A DNA stretch of 64,000 nt from Parapristionchus giblindavisi (taxonomy: Eukaryota > Nematoda > Chromadorea > Rhabditida > Diplogasteridae), in assembly GCA_943737045.1 (NCBI GenBank), contig CALSFV010000361.1, positions 22,501-86,500 of the forward strand, in the 5' to 3' direction. Below the pieces are notes generated by a model. That model had not been told where the DNA came from and ran no database searches. It saw only the letters and a program-made list of their open reading frames with translations. Shown piece after piece: positions 10,801 to 22,800 of the stretch (within the stretch, counting starts at the first letter, position 1; each line of letters starts with the position of its first letter). The position numbers and the translations under genes were made by a program.

Positions 10801-13800
10801 TCCTCTCCTGAAGAAATGTGCCAAATACAGTATGTAGGTTCGACCGGAAGTCTCTTGGTGCTTTTCCAAGGAACTCTGTCACTATTCAACATCGACGGTG
10901 ATAATTCGGTTAGTTTTTTTTTTAAATTTATTTATTTTTAAACAACATTTTCATTTCCCCTGTTCTCCAGTTCTTTTGAATTACGCTTCAGTTTAACTGT
11001 TATGCACTGTTACATTTGCCTTACGTGTCTACGCAGTAACCTACTCAACCGCATGTCCAACGCGACGGAGGGGGTTACGGCGTAGACACGTAAGGCAAAT
11101 GTAACAGTGCATTAGCATCAGTTAAACACCAACAGATCAAGCTAAGAATATTTACACTTTTTGACTTTTTTAGTTGATGTTCAGTCGTACTGATGTCTTG
11201 CGATGTTCTTTGAGTTCGAGTGGAACACAACGATCTTGGCCCGATCATGATATCGCCTATGTTAATAGTAGGAATCAAGTCAGTTGATTTGCATTCAAAT
11301 GGTAACAGATGAAAATGAAAAAGTACAAATGCAGCAAGTCATTGTCCACACAATTTTGTTCCAAAAAATGGATACCGGACGTTGAAAAATAGGAAAAATG
11401 ACAAAAGATTCTTTACGTACCTTGAATTGAAAAACTACTATTTCTCGTTCATTGTTTTTTTGTTTGGTTTGATATCGACAAGAAAACAAATACACATGTT
11501 TTAAGATCAAAATTTGTGTACCGTGAAAACCTGATTAGGCGTTTAGTATGATCGAACTGTTAGCAGTGGGAAAGAATGAAAACGTTGGGTTTTCATTCCC
11601 TTTCCATGTTGAACTATCGAAAAGATGTATTATATTGCACAAGAATAATAAATTTTAAAAATATCAGGTCGTGCACGCTCTCATTCACGAAGGAAGTGAG
11701 AAACAATTGTGGAAGTGGAAATCCGATTCCCCGGTGACTGCCATCGCATATGATGGGTAGGCGTTTTGCAGAAACTTGATTAAAAAATGTTTTTCGATTG
11801 TACCATAAGTCCAAAAGTACGTTATGAATTGCGAAGCATGGCTGCATTTTGGTATTTTTTAATGCAAACATTTGAAAATCTGCGACGTAGCTTTTCAACC
11901 TTTGGATTAAACTCTCCCCATCTCTTGAAATTTTCGATAATCACATCAGAAAAGAAAATACGTGGAAAACAGGAAGAGTGTGTGAAAAGCGATGATAAAT
12001 GATTTGAATATATCAAATTGAGATAGCGAAAACCGAAATCGCTTGTATATGTGACGGAAATCTTTCTTCCCTCTCTCTCTTTACCAGAAATATGTTTATG
12101 AACATATATTTGATTGAATAAAGAAAGTGTTTCAGACTGGGTATCTGTCTGACCAACCATACTGGATGTTTTGTCCATCCTATCTCCTCTACTACTGTTC
12201 CTTCTCTCGCTTTCTCTATCGATCGATCCATCGTTCAGGCTGATACACCTCCTCCATCCATTTGTCATCTCACTGAGGTCAGATTATTTCTTTTTTTTTA
12301 TTTCTAGTTATTTTTTCTATGTTTTAAGTTGTTATCAGGGGAAATGGCGCATTATCAATCAAATTTCTTCGAGCTCAATGCCATGTTTACAAGCCACTAC
12401 ACATTTTAGAACTTTCAATTTGGGCACTGAGACGTTTTGAAAATAGTCTAGCTTATTGAGATTCAGATAGCTAATTGAATGCATTTAAAGTAAACGTTCT
12501 AACATGGAAAGTTCTAAAACGCCTCAATTCCGAAATCGGGTGCCATTTACAGTAGATAGGGCTCAGTCAATTGATATTCTTTCAGGGTCAATTCGCTGTA
12601 ACGGGTGCCATGCCAGGGATGGGACTGTTTATTGATTGCTCAGGTAGATCGTTTTGAAACAGACGATTATATAAAGAAAGAAGGAGTGAGAATAAAAGTG
12701 GGTTGCGTTAGATTTTTTTTATGAAAAATGTTTTTTCCTTAAGAGACCGGCTCGGTAAGACTCGAGCATGGTCCGGACATTCGCCAAGACTTTCGATCTG
12801 GGCCTCAATACTTTCATCATAGACACATACCGGGGGGAGACCGATGAAAGTTATAGTGAAAATGCCCTTGGGCTCAAACCCGGCTCACATATGTTTCATA
12901 AAATAAAAAATTGAAAAATTCATAACTTTTCAATCGTGATAGCTAGGACTTTTATTTCTTTTTATTGGTGAATAACATGTCATGCACCCTTATAAACACA
13001 GCTGAGTAGTAATATCATATCGTTCTGAATATGTTTTTTCGTGTCTGATTTTCAGATTCTTCCTCTTCTATACTCTTCAACAGAGAGACGGCAAGCATTG
13101 ACATAGTACATATTGTAGCCCTGACAATTGTGTACATGATGGTCACATTCCCATGGAAATCCAACTTTTCTGAAGCATCGAGAATTGCAACTGAATGTGA
13201 GATATGTGTAATTTGCAAAAATAGAAAATTAAATTTCTTGAAATTCGTAAGAGTAAGAGGTAGCTTTATTATGTCATTTTACTCGTAGTGATGCGCATAC
13301 ATAGAAACAATACACAAATATACACAGACTACATTTTAAAAAAAATTTAAAAAATAATTATTATATTTTTTGTGTTGTGTAGATACACTGAGCTGAAAGA
13401 TGCTTAGCAAATGCGTTGCTTACGCATTTGCTTAGCGACACGATCGCTTATAGTTAAGCAAAACGTATGCTTAGAAGAGAGATGCTTATATTTAAGCATA
13501 GCGTATGCTTAAATTGAAAGAGGCGTGCGTTCGCCTCCCTGGATAGACTTTGAGTTATACTAGTCGCAGTTACATGGTTAGGTAGCGCAGCGGTAAGCGC
13601 CTTCACTAGCTATCGGTAGATCGGTGGTTCGGTCCCCCATTCTATCGCAATCTTTTGCCGAGTTGTTTCTTTCATGTAAGCAACCCGGTAAGCATTTGCC
13701 CATGCTTATATGTAAGCATATCACCATCTTATCCGACTGAGGTAGCAAATCGTATACTTACTATTAAGTATCTTTCAGCTGAGGATACCTATTCACATGT

Positions 13801-16800
13801 ATATCAATTACTCTATGCTCGTTAGTAATCCCCTCTATTCCCTATGAATATCGATTAGACTATTTCATCATGTAAACAAGTGCACGTGCGCGATCAGACT
13901 ACACTCTCTCTGATCCGCACTCTCTCTCGCCACTCTACCTTTATCTCTAATACTCTCTCGTGTCTGGCCCCGCCCACTCTTATGCCTAGATTCCCAATCA
14001 GTCGAGAGTCTTTCAGTCTTCCCGTTCACTACGCTCTGTATTCTTCTCTCGTCTCTGCTAATAAAGCAAGATAGTAACTCTTGTGCACACTACACTTCAT
14101 ACACACACCAAAGGACATAACAACTGGCGACCAGGATCTTCCAAAGCTGACAAAGGCTGACAGCTGAGGACATCGAACTTCTCTCTGTGGATCGGTTACG
14201 TACTGCTTTGTGATCTGTACGTAACCACCTTCTGTGTGATCGGTTGTGTACTGCTTTGTGATCTGTACACAACCGCCTTCTGTGTGGAAGTAACGTTGTA
14301 CTTTGTGAGCAACGTGAAGCTGTGTAACGTTGCGCTGTGTGAGCAACGTGAATCTGTGTGAACAAACTTGCTGTGTGAAAGTTTGTAAGGCAGCTGAGGG
14401 GAGCCGATTGATTGAAGAATTTCATCATCAACTGAAATCAAGTAAAAATAATGGCTGATGAATCAGAGACAGTGAAAGCTCTGAGGGAGCTCATTACTTC
14501 ACAGGATAAGAGAATGAATCTACTACAGGATCTAGTATTGAAGATGAGCAGTGACAAGAGCTCATCGAATGGAGCATTCTCTCTTGATGCTGTTGAAGCG
14601 AGGATCCACGAGTTCAATTACTCCCCTGAGGAAAACTCTACATTCGAGTTGTGGTGGAGCAGACACGAAGACATCTTCGATGTTGACCTGAAAGATTACG
14701 ATGAAGTAAGAAAGGTCCGATTACTATTGCGTCATGTGCATCCATCGGTCGAGAAGACATTCGCTGATAGCATTGTCCCCAAGAAATGGAGTGAAATGAA
14801 GTTGAAAGAAGTCGTCGAGAAGATGACGTCACTCTGGTGATCAGACATCACTGTTCGAGAAACGTCGAAGGATGTTTGACTTCAGAATGTCGACTGAAGG
14901 CATCGATGATCCGAGAGTACTCGCTGCGAGAGTAAACAGGCTGGTGCAGAGTGCAAAACCTGCAGAGATCAAACTAGAACAGATGAAGTGTCTAGTGTTT
15001 CTTCATGCTCTCGATGTTCCTCGCTATAGTGATATTCACATGCTGATGCTGAAAGAGGCTCAGAAAGATGAAGGAAAGGATGTCACTCTCGACAAGCTCA
15101 TCGAAGTGTACAATAGCTCGAATCAACTGAGAAATGATTCTCGTGCGATCACAGAAGCAAATATGAATGTGAACGCTGTCAAGACGCCTGAAAACGGAGG
15201 CAAACGGAACACTGAAGATAAGTTCAGCTGTTACCGATGTGGTGGAAGAAACCACGACGTCAGTCGATGTAGATTCAAGAATGCCATCTGCAACAAATGT
15301 GGAAAGAAGGGCCACATCGAAAGAGTGTGCAGAGATGGTAGCAGTGATTGGAAGGAGGTCAAATCGATACGTGTCGACACGTCTGACCTGGATTACTGCA
15401 GTATCAACGTACGACTTCAAGGTGAATCGATTAGAATGCAAATCGATACTGGAGCTGATATCACACTCATATCGGAAGAAGTGTGGAAGCAAATCGGATC
15501 ACCCGATTGCTCAATGGCCAACTGTAAGGTAGTGTGCCCTAATAGCTCCAAGCTGGATATCAAGGGAATGTTCCGATCTACAGTAGAGTACGGAGGTATC
15601 ATGGTGGAGGGTGATATCTATGTCACATCATCCAATATCGTACTAATCGGAACGGACTTCATTACGAAGCTGAAACTGATCGTCGTAAGAGATGATCTGC
15701 TCCCTCCAGCATCCAGCAAGGTCACGAGTAAGATGACCGATGATATCGATCATGCAATGATGGTCGATAAAATGATTGCTGACACTACTGAAGAGAGTCA
15801 AGCACCATGTATGGAGACTAAGAAAGTCCCAGAGGTCACTAGAAAGATGACCGATGATATCGATCATGCAAGGATGGTTGATGATATGCTTGCTGAGGCC
15901 ACGAAGGAGAGCCAAGCAACCTTCAAGAAGAAGAAGAAGAAGATCACTGCTGTCGACCTCAATCGACCAAAGATATCCAGAATGTGGATATGAAGCAGTT
16001 CGATCGAATGAATGGTGCGGTGGACAGGAGATTCCGAATTGGAGATGAAGTGTACTATAGAAAGCACACTGGTTCTAATCAGGTGGAATGGGTCCGTGGG
16101 ACCATACTGAGAAGGAAAGGATCAGTGATCTTCGAGATCAGTGTTGGTGAAAGGACACAGAATGTACACAAGAAGCAGTTGAGAAGTAACGCAGGTTCCA
16201 ATGTGGAGTCTCATGGCAAAGAGACGCCAATGAATACCTTGTTCGATGCATTCTGTGTGCCTAAGAAAGAAAATGATGATGAGGTCATCATTGCTGGTGT
16301 CGCGGAGACGATTCCGACGGCAGCTACATCAACTACCGTATCTCCGCCTCGTTCAACTACCGTATCTCCACATCGTTCAACTACCGTATCGCCGTCTCAC
16401 TCACCTACCGTACCATATCAATCGCAGGGCAAGCCTGACAAGACGATCACTCCGAAGAAGCTTCATGTTGATGCAACGTAGAAGACTTACCACTATGTGG
16501 TCTTGTTGATTTATTGTATCGTTTTCACGTTATTGATTGATGTTCTATAAGATGTCCCATCTTAGAGGGGAGGTGTTGTGTAGATACCTATTCTCATGTA
16601 TATCAATTACTCTATTCTCGTTAGTAATCCCCTCTATTCCCTATGAATATCGATTAGACTATTTCATCATGTAAACAAGTGCACGTGCGCGATCAGACTA
16701 CACTCTCTCTGATCCGCACTCTCTCTCGCCACTCTACCTTTATCTCTAATACTCTCTCGTGTCTGGCCCCGCCCACTCTTATGCCTAGATTCCCAATCAG

Positions 16801-19800
16801 TCGAGAGTCTTTCAGTCTTCCCGTTCACTACGCTCTGTATTCTTCTCTCGTCTCTGCTAATAAAGCAAGATAGTAACTCTTGTGCACACTACACTTCATA
16901 CACACACCAAAGGACATAACATATTTCTTCAAACTGCATATTTAGTCGACCGTCGAGTCAAGTTGATTCATAGGGTGGATGGTGGCTGATTCATGTGCGT
17001 TTGCAGAAACGACTGCAATATGAAGAATCGTCGTTTCGCAGATCTCGAATTTATTTTTTTAATTATCAAACTTGAATATTTATATGCTTCTTTCATATAA
17101 AGCGGATGAAAGGTACCGTAGTGCATCCAAAGCTATACCATTTCTATCAGTAGGAGTGCACGGTACTGGACTACCATAACTGTAAGAAATCGCGAACCGA
17201 TTTTTTTCTGTCGACCCACGATTCTCAACCATGACCATGGGGTTCATGGTTGAGAATGGCTTAGGTCGAAAAATTCATGATGATCCCAGACCAAATACTA
17301 TTTGGCATTATATCAACAGTGGGCCCTCTTTAATTTTTATGGATACCATAACTCGAATTACCGTACTAGTAATGCACGCACCTGAATTTTTCGAGAATTT
17401 CACCACATTATTATAGGATACGATAGCTAGATAACGGTAATTCGAGTTATGGTATCCATAAAAATTAAAGAGGGCCCACTGCTGATATAATGCCAAATAG
17501 TATTTGGTCTGGGATCATCATGAATTTTTCGACCTCAACCATTCTCAACCATGAACCCGGGGTCATGGTAGAAAATCATGGGTCGACTGAAAAAAAAATC
17601 AATTTGCGATTCCTGACAATTACGGTAGTACGATAGCGTACACTCCTACTGATAACAAAGGTACAACTTTGGTTGCCATACGCCACCTTCCAACCGATTT
17701 ATATGAAAGAAACATATAAATATTCAAGTTTAATAATTTTAAAAATAAATTCGAGATCTGCGAAACGACGATTCTTCACATTGCAGTCGTTTCTGCAAAC
17801 GCACATGAATCAGCCACCATCCACCCTATGAATCAACTTGCCTTGACGGTCGACTGAATGTGGGAGTTGAAAAAATATAAATAAAATAATTATTTTTCTC
17901 AATTTTTAAAAAATGTAGTCTGAGTCTATCTGTATATTTTACCTGTGCACGCGCATCACTACGAGTAAAATGACATAATAAAGCTACCAACTACTCTTGC
18001 GATTTACAAGAAATTTAATTTTCGATTTTTTTAAATTACACATATCTCACATTCAGTTGCAATTCTCGATGCTTCAGAAAAGTTGGATTTCCAAGGGAAT
18101 GTGACCATCATGTACACAATTGTCGGGGCTACAATATGTACTATGTCAATGCTTGCCGTCTCTCTGTTGAAGAGTATAGAAGAGGAAAAATCTGAAAATC
18201 AGACACGAAAAAACATATTCAGAACGATATGATATTATTGTTCAGGAGAGTTTATAAGGGTGCATGACATGTTGTTCACCAATAAAAAGAAATAAAAGTC
18301 CTAGCTATCACGATTGAAAAGTTATGAATTTTTCAATTTTTTATTTTATGAAACATAGGTGAGCCGGGTTTGAGCCCAAGGGCATTTTCACTATAACTTT
18401 CATCGGTCTCCCCCCGGTATGTGTCTATGATGAAAGTATTGAGGCCCAGATCGAAAGTCTTGGCGAATGTCCGGCAGGGGGTCATAATGCTCGAGTCTTA
18501 CCGAGCCGGTCTCTTAACTATTTCTTCGAGACATCTTCGAGATATGCGTAAAGAAAATATTATATTATAAAACATAATATTATATTACAACAGCACAGTA
18601 AGATTAAAGATATCTGCAAATGTGTATTTACTGTGTGAAATGATGAATAACTTGATCAGGATCAGCAACTCGTCCTCCACTGTGGAGTGGTGAAGATGCG
18701 ATAATGATAGCTAAGACGGAAAGTAGTCTATTGGTGATCACTAAGAGGAAGTTAATGATATTCGAGTGAGTTTTAAAAAAAAATTAAAAATTAAAATTTT
18801 TAAACCGGGTTGGCTTTGGTAATATTTAAAGAGTCTCAATTACCTTCATTAATGTATATTTTCTCAGTAATAGTGCATCATCTGATCTCCGTCAAGAAAT
18901 AGACATTCCTCATCCTCCATCAACTATGGGTATCGTCTCTAATACACCCATTATCTTTACTCGTTCTGCCACCGCTGAAGTGTTCTCTGTCAGGGAAATG
19001 AATTGGGCAGAAAAGGTACGTTTTCGGTTTTTTAAGATCATTTCTCCTGGTTAGATATTTTTCGAAGTTTACGAATTCAACTACTTTCGCTGTTCGTGAC
19101 CAGAAATAAATAAGACATGCATTATTTCATATTTTACTTATTTTGAAGGCCGCCGATCTCCTACAATCTGGACAGACCGACTCTGCCCTATTTATCGTTC
19201 GAAACAATAAGATCAAGACGGATGAGGACACCGTAGTAAGTACAATTTGATATCAACAAAATTATGTATTAGGCTAAACCAACTCGAAGTTATCCATCCA
19301 TATTTGGGCATAACTTGTTGTTTGGCATATGGTTGCGTAAACTTGTTTCATTTAGGTTGCTCAACAAGTGTATATCAAGGCGGGCATGGAAAAGATCAAG
19401 GAGAAAGATATCGAGGAAGGAGTGCAGATGTTGATAATGGGAAGAATCACGCCCTTTGACGTTAGTTTTTCAACTCTTGCTTCTCCTTTTATCCGTATAT
19501 TGGAATACCAAGTCATACATATCAGGGGTGTGCGGCAACCACTTTTTTCGGCAATCGGCAATTGCCGGCAAGCGGAAAATAAAAATTCGGCAATTGCCGG
19601 CAATTTCGGCAACTTCGGCAATTTTGAACTTAACTATTTAAAATGAGCCAAAGATAATTTTTATGAAGTACTTATCAAAAATCGTTACCAAACGAAACCA
19701 ATGACAATAAAAAATTGTAACAATGAATGAAATATCAATATTTTTCGTAGAATATTTTTAGACTTGAGTGATAATTGGAAAGATTCTTTCTGTATTTGTT

Positions 19801-22800
19801 GAGAAAGATTCCCTCCGTCCCGGATAGTCTTTCAGCTTTCGCAGAACCGGATAGGCAAATTAGATACTTCGTGGCTACTCGTGAGATAAGAAGGTGTTAT
19901 GCCTTCGTAACATTATTAGTCTAATGAGAGAATGGATCAATCTCCGTGTCTGGTGTAGTGGCCAGAAAACTTTTGAATTCCTGGAGAAAACACAAATGAT
20001 AACGAAATGTTATTCTTAAAACGACACGATTATTCGTTTTGATATACCGAATACATCGCATTTCTAAGATATTGCACACAAAACTTGTGCTTATCTGACT
20101 TTTTTCAATGATTTTTTTATTGATTTTTATTTCGGCAATTTTTCATAATTGGTTGCCGTTGCCGGCAATCAATTTCGGCAATTCCGGCAATCGGCAACTC
20201 AGTTGCCGCACACCCCTGATACATATGACTGCTTTAAATGGTAAGCTGTCTGAGATTACAGCGGAATTCCAAGGCATGCAAATAGGAGATCATACATTGC
20301 CATACCCTCGCAGTGCGAGGATTGACCCACTATATAAGGCCATTTTAGGGCACTTGATAAAAAAAATTAAGCTAAAATGACGATTTTTAAGCAAAATAAC
20401 GAATTTTGTGAATCAACCCACCCTATTTCGAGAATTGACCCACTATATAAAAATAAACGGTGAGGGTACCGAAAATGTATGATAGGAGATGCAGCTGAGC
20501 CCTAAAAAGGGGTATTTGAGTGGACATGCGAGTACAATTTGTCTCATAGGAGCGGGATCGTATCCATTAAGTGAGGCAAACGGTTTGCGGACAAACATGA
20601 CGTCACAAGCATAAGGGATGAATTTTTTTCAAACGCCTGCGCAAAAAGCAATGATTTGCCACACTTCAAGGATATCTATACTGGATCATCTCGACATATC
20701 TGATATCAATTTCGATCATCCTTATTCAGGTTCAACGGGAGTTTGCTCATTTATTCGAGACTCAGCCCAATGATGATGATTGTCTCACTGATGCAGTATT
20801 CGTTCAAGAATTGATCTCTCGAATCGTAGAGGAGCCATGGGCAGAGGATCATTTGAAAGTGGGTTGTTTGAGTAATTATTCATTCGAAAAGAGTGCAAAG
20901 CATACACAATTAATAATCAAAAATGTATAACATAATTTATGAAATATTCATGGAAAATGTTCATGTTAGAGCATAATGGTAGTCGATGAATCATTCTATC
21001 CAGGTCAATTTCATTCCAGGATTGGACCACACTGAAGACCATTGCGAATTGTCGTCTTTGCGAAGAACCGATCGATTTCTTGCAAGTATTAGACCCTTCG
21101 ATTGATTATGACAGACAATCTCTGAAGGAGTATCTCAATGGTAGAAAGGTATGCACGCTAACCATTTGTCATTCGAAAAAATTTAGAATAATCAAGAATA
21201 ATAAGATTGACCTTATCTTTTGATTGTCTTGTTGTAAATTGATCGACATAAAATAAAACAGCACAACGAAATGTTTGATATGCGTATGCACAAGGATTGC
21301 AGATTTGGGAATTCGGAAATGTATCATTACTCTAATCACTTATTGAAACATTGTATCATTCACTCAATATTGGTATCGCTTATTGCAGCTCTTCAACGCC
21401 TTACTTATCATAGAATGTTTCGAGTCGGGTATCGTCCATGGACTTTCACTAGACTGGCTTGATCCTTGTCATCATCCATCAATTCACAGGAAGATCGTAC
21501 TTCATTATGTTAAAGAGTAAGTTTTAATTATAAAGAATAACGAATATCATTGAGTGTACGCATTGTTGGCAACGTTTTTTTGCAAAAATGCTTTTTTTGC
21601 CAAATTTTTTTTTAAAAAATAGCAAATGTATAAAAAATCGTTCCCCTTTTTATAGACTACCGTCCGATGCGTGTGATCTCCTCAACAAATGGATATCATT
21701 TATCGTTGAAGATGCAGATATGAAAGAGGAATTGTTAATTTATCTCCGACGAAATCCCACTGTCTACTCGCGTGAATTGATTCTCTCACTCTTCGAAGGA
21801 CACCATAATGAGATTGAGGTACTTATTTATGGTTTTTATCCTTTTCATTATTACATTTGCAGTAATAGTTAATTCACAAAGAACTCTAATGGTGTCGTTT
21901 CTCGATTGCACGTAGTAGATTTTAATTGTGAGATTACTTTCGGAAAATTGGAGAAAAAGAGAAATACAATGTTGATTTCAGGTCCTTCTCTCATATTACA
22001 ACTCGAATAAAGCAGATCAACAAATCATCGACAGACTCACTCATCTTGCTATTGGTTACAACTTAAAAAATAAATTTGTTATATTATTTTTATATATTTT
22101 TTGTAATCAACAAATGAGCGGAGTATTTATTGAATTTTAATTTGCAGATCGCCTTCAGTCTGATGATGAGGATGAGAACGAGAAGGCGGAGCTTCGTCGT
22201 GTTTTATTTGATATCATTCTCTTGGACACAAATGACAATATTCTCTCGCTACTAAATGGAACAAATCTACGAGTTGAACGTGCACTTGCTTCTAATACGG
22301 TCAGTTGCGTGTACCTGAGAGCTTATGTCCGAAAAATGTAAAACATATAATGAGTTGTAATTGGTCAGGGGCCTTGTGTGTAACCTAAGCATGTCCAGAA
22401 TGGTCTAAAAAATCTTATATTTAAATAATGTGATAATTACTATGGATAGAAATAGTGAAATAGTGATAGTTACTACTTTTGATTTGTGTATATTTCAGAA
22501 AGATCCTGAAAGTGCCATACTAGCCGTTGTGGAGTTGATCGATCAAGAGGGAGCACTGCCGGCAATCGATAAAGTCAGCACACAACTTTTTGTTTTGCAG
22601 AACCTTTCGAAAAAAATTAAAAATATAAATTTAAAAATTTAAAAAATGATTGTTTACAAAATTTCATAGATTCACTTGAATATGTTTTATTGCTAGGTCA
22701 TTCGACACTACTCTTCTTCCCATATCAATTTGTCTACTCATTTTCTGCGGGAACTCAAGAAGAAATGGTTTGTATAGTTTACATCCATTTTGAGGAAATA

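Larger units (their letters stand above)
13373..14122 (+). repeat. 5' LTR (carries element T2)
   Basis: Begins TGTTGTGTAGATA and is immediately split by the insertion 13386-13785. After the duplicated TA it resumes CCTATTC and runs to GACATAACA at 14122. AATAAAGC near 14060 is a likely R-region polyadenylation signal. Confidence 0.9.
13373..16921 (+). mobile_element. Ty3-like LTR retrotransposon, internally deleted, young
   Basis: 5' LTR 13373-14122 (348 bp once a 402-bp insertion plus duplication is discounted), 3' LTR 16574-16921 (348 bp). Both run TGTTGTGTAG...GACATAACA. I count two differences between them, indicating recent insertion. A primer site follows the 5' LTR and a purine tract precedes the 3' LTR. 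The interior has gag, zinc knuckles, a retropepsin and the C-terminal tail of pol, but no reverse transcriptase, RNase H or integrase core, so it is a deletion derivative. Target duplication is imperfect: TATTT follows the 3' LTR and lies 4 nt before the 5' LTR. Confidence 0.9.
12743..18513. mobile_element. TTAA-flanked foldback element, hosting an LTR retrotransposon
   Basis: Perfect TTAA on both sides (12739-12742 and 18514-18517). Terminal sequence GAGACCGGCTCGGTAAGACT is inverted at the far end. Arms of about 1.1 kb stay paired to a 60-70 bp centre at about 17366-17430, flanked by GGGCCCTCTTTAATTTTTAT and its complement. Removing the LTR element (13373-16921) leaves about 2.2 kb. No transposase ORF seen in the arms. 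TTAA targets are typical of piggyBac-type transposases, but the ends do not show a recognised piggyBac terminus. Fills most of a 6.0-kb intron. Confidence 0.85.

Noticed and set aside
11668..12643. Exon 4 of the TGFBRAP1-like gene ending at 11733 and joining directly to 12586
   Set aside because: It also keeps frame, but the 11756 donor plus the 142-nt exon 12136-12277 keeps frame too, adds propeller-like sequence, and uses better splice sites.
13880..14074. 64-codon ORF repeated identically at 16679-16873
   Set aside because: The two are the same stretch of the two LTRs, not separate genes.
14997..15492. 166-codon minus-strand ORF over gag
   Set aside because: Shadow of the plus-strand gag/protease frame, whose zinc knuckles and DTGAD motif are definitive.
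13373..16921. Intact retrovirus or autonomous retrotransposon
   Set aside because: No reverse transcriptase, RNase H, integrase core or envelope; only gag, protease and a pol tail remain.
12743..18513. Calling the TTAA foldback a piggyBac element
   Set aside because: Only the TTAA duplication supports this; no transposase or recognised piggyBac end was seen.
21004..21148. Upstream acceptor for the exon beginning at 21020
   Set aside because: In phase it meets a stop after about 35 codons; the acceptor at 21019 is open to the donor.
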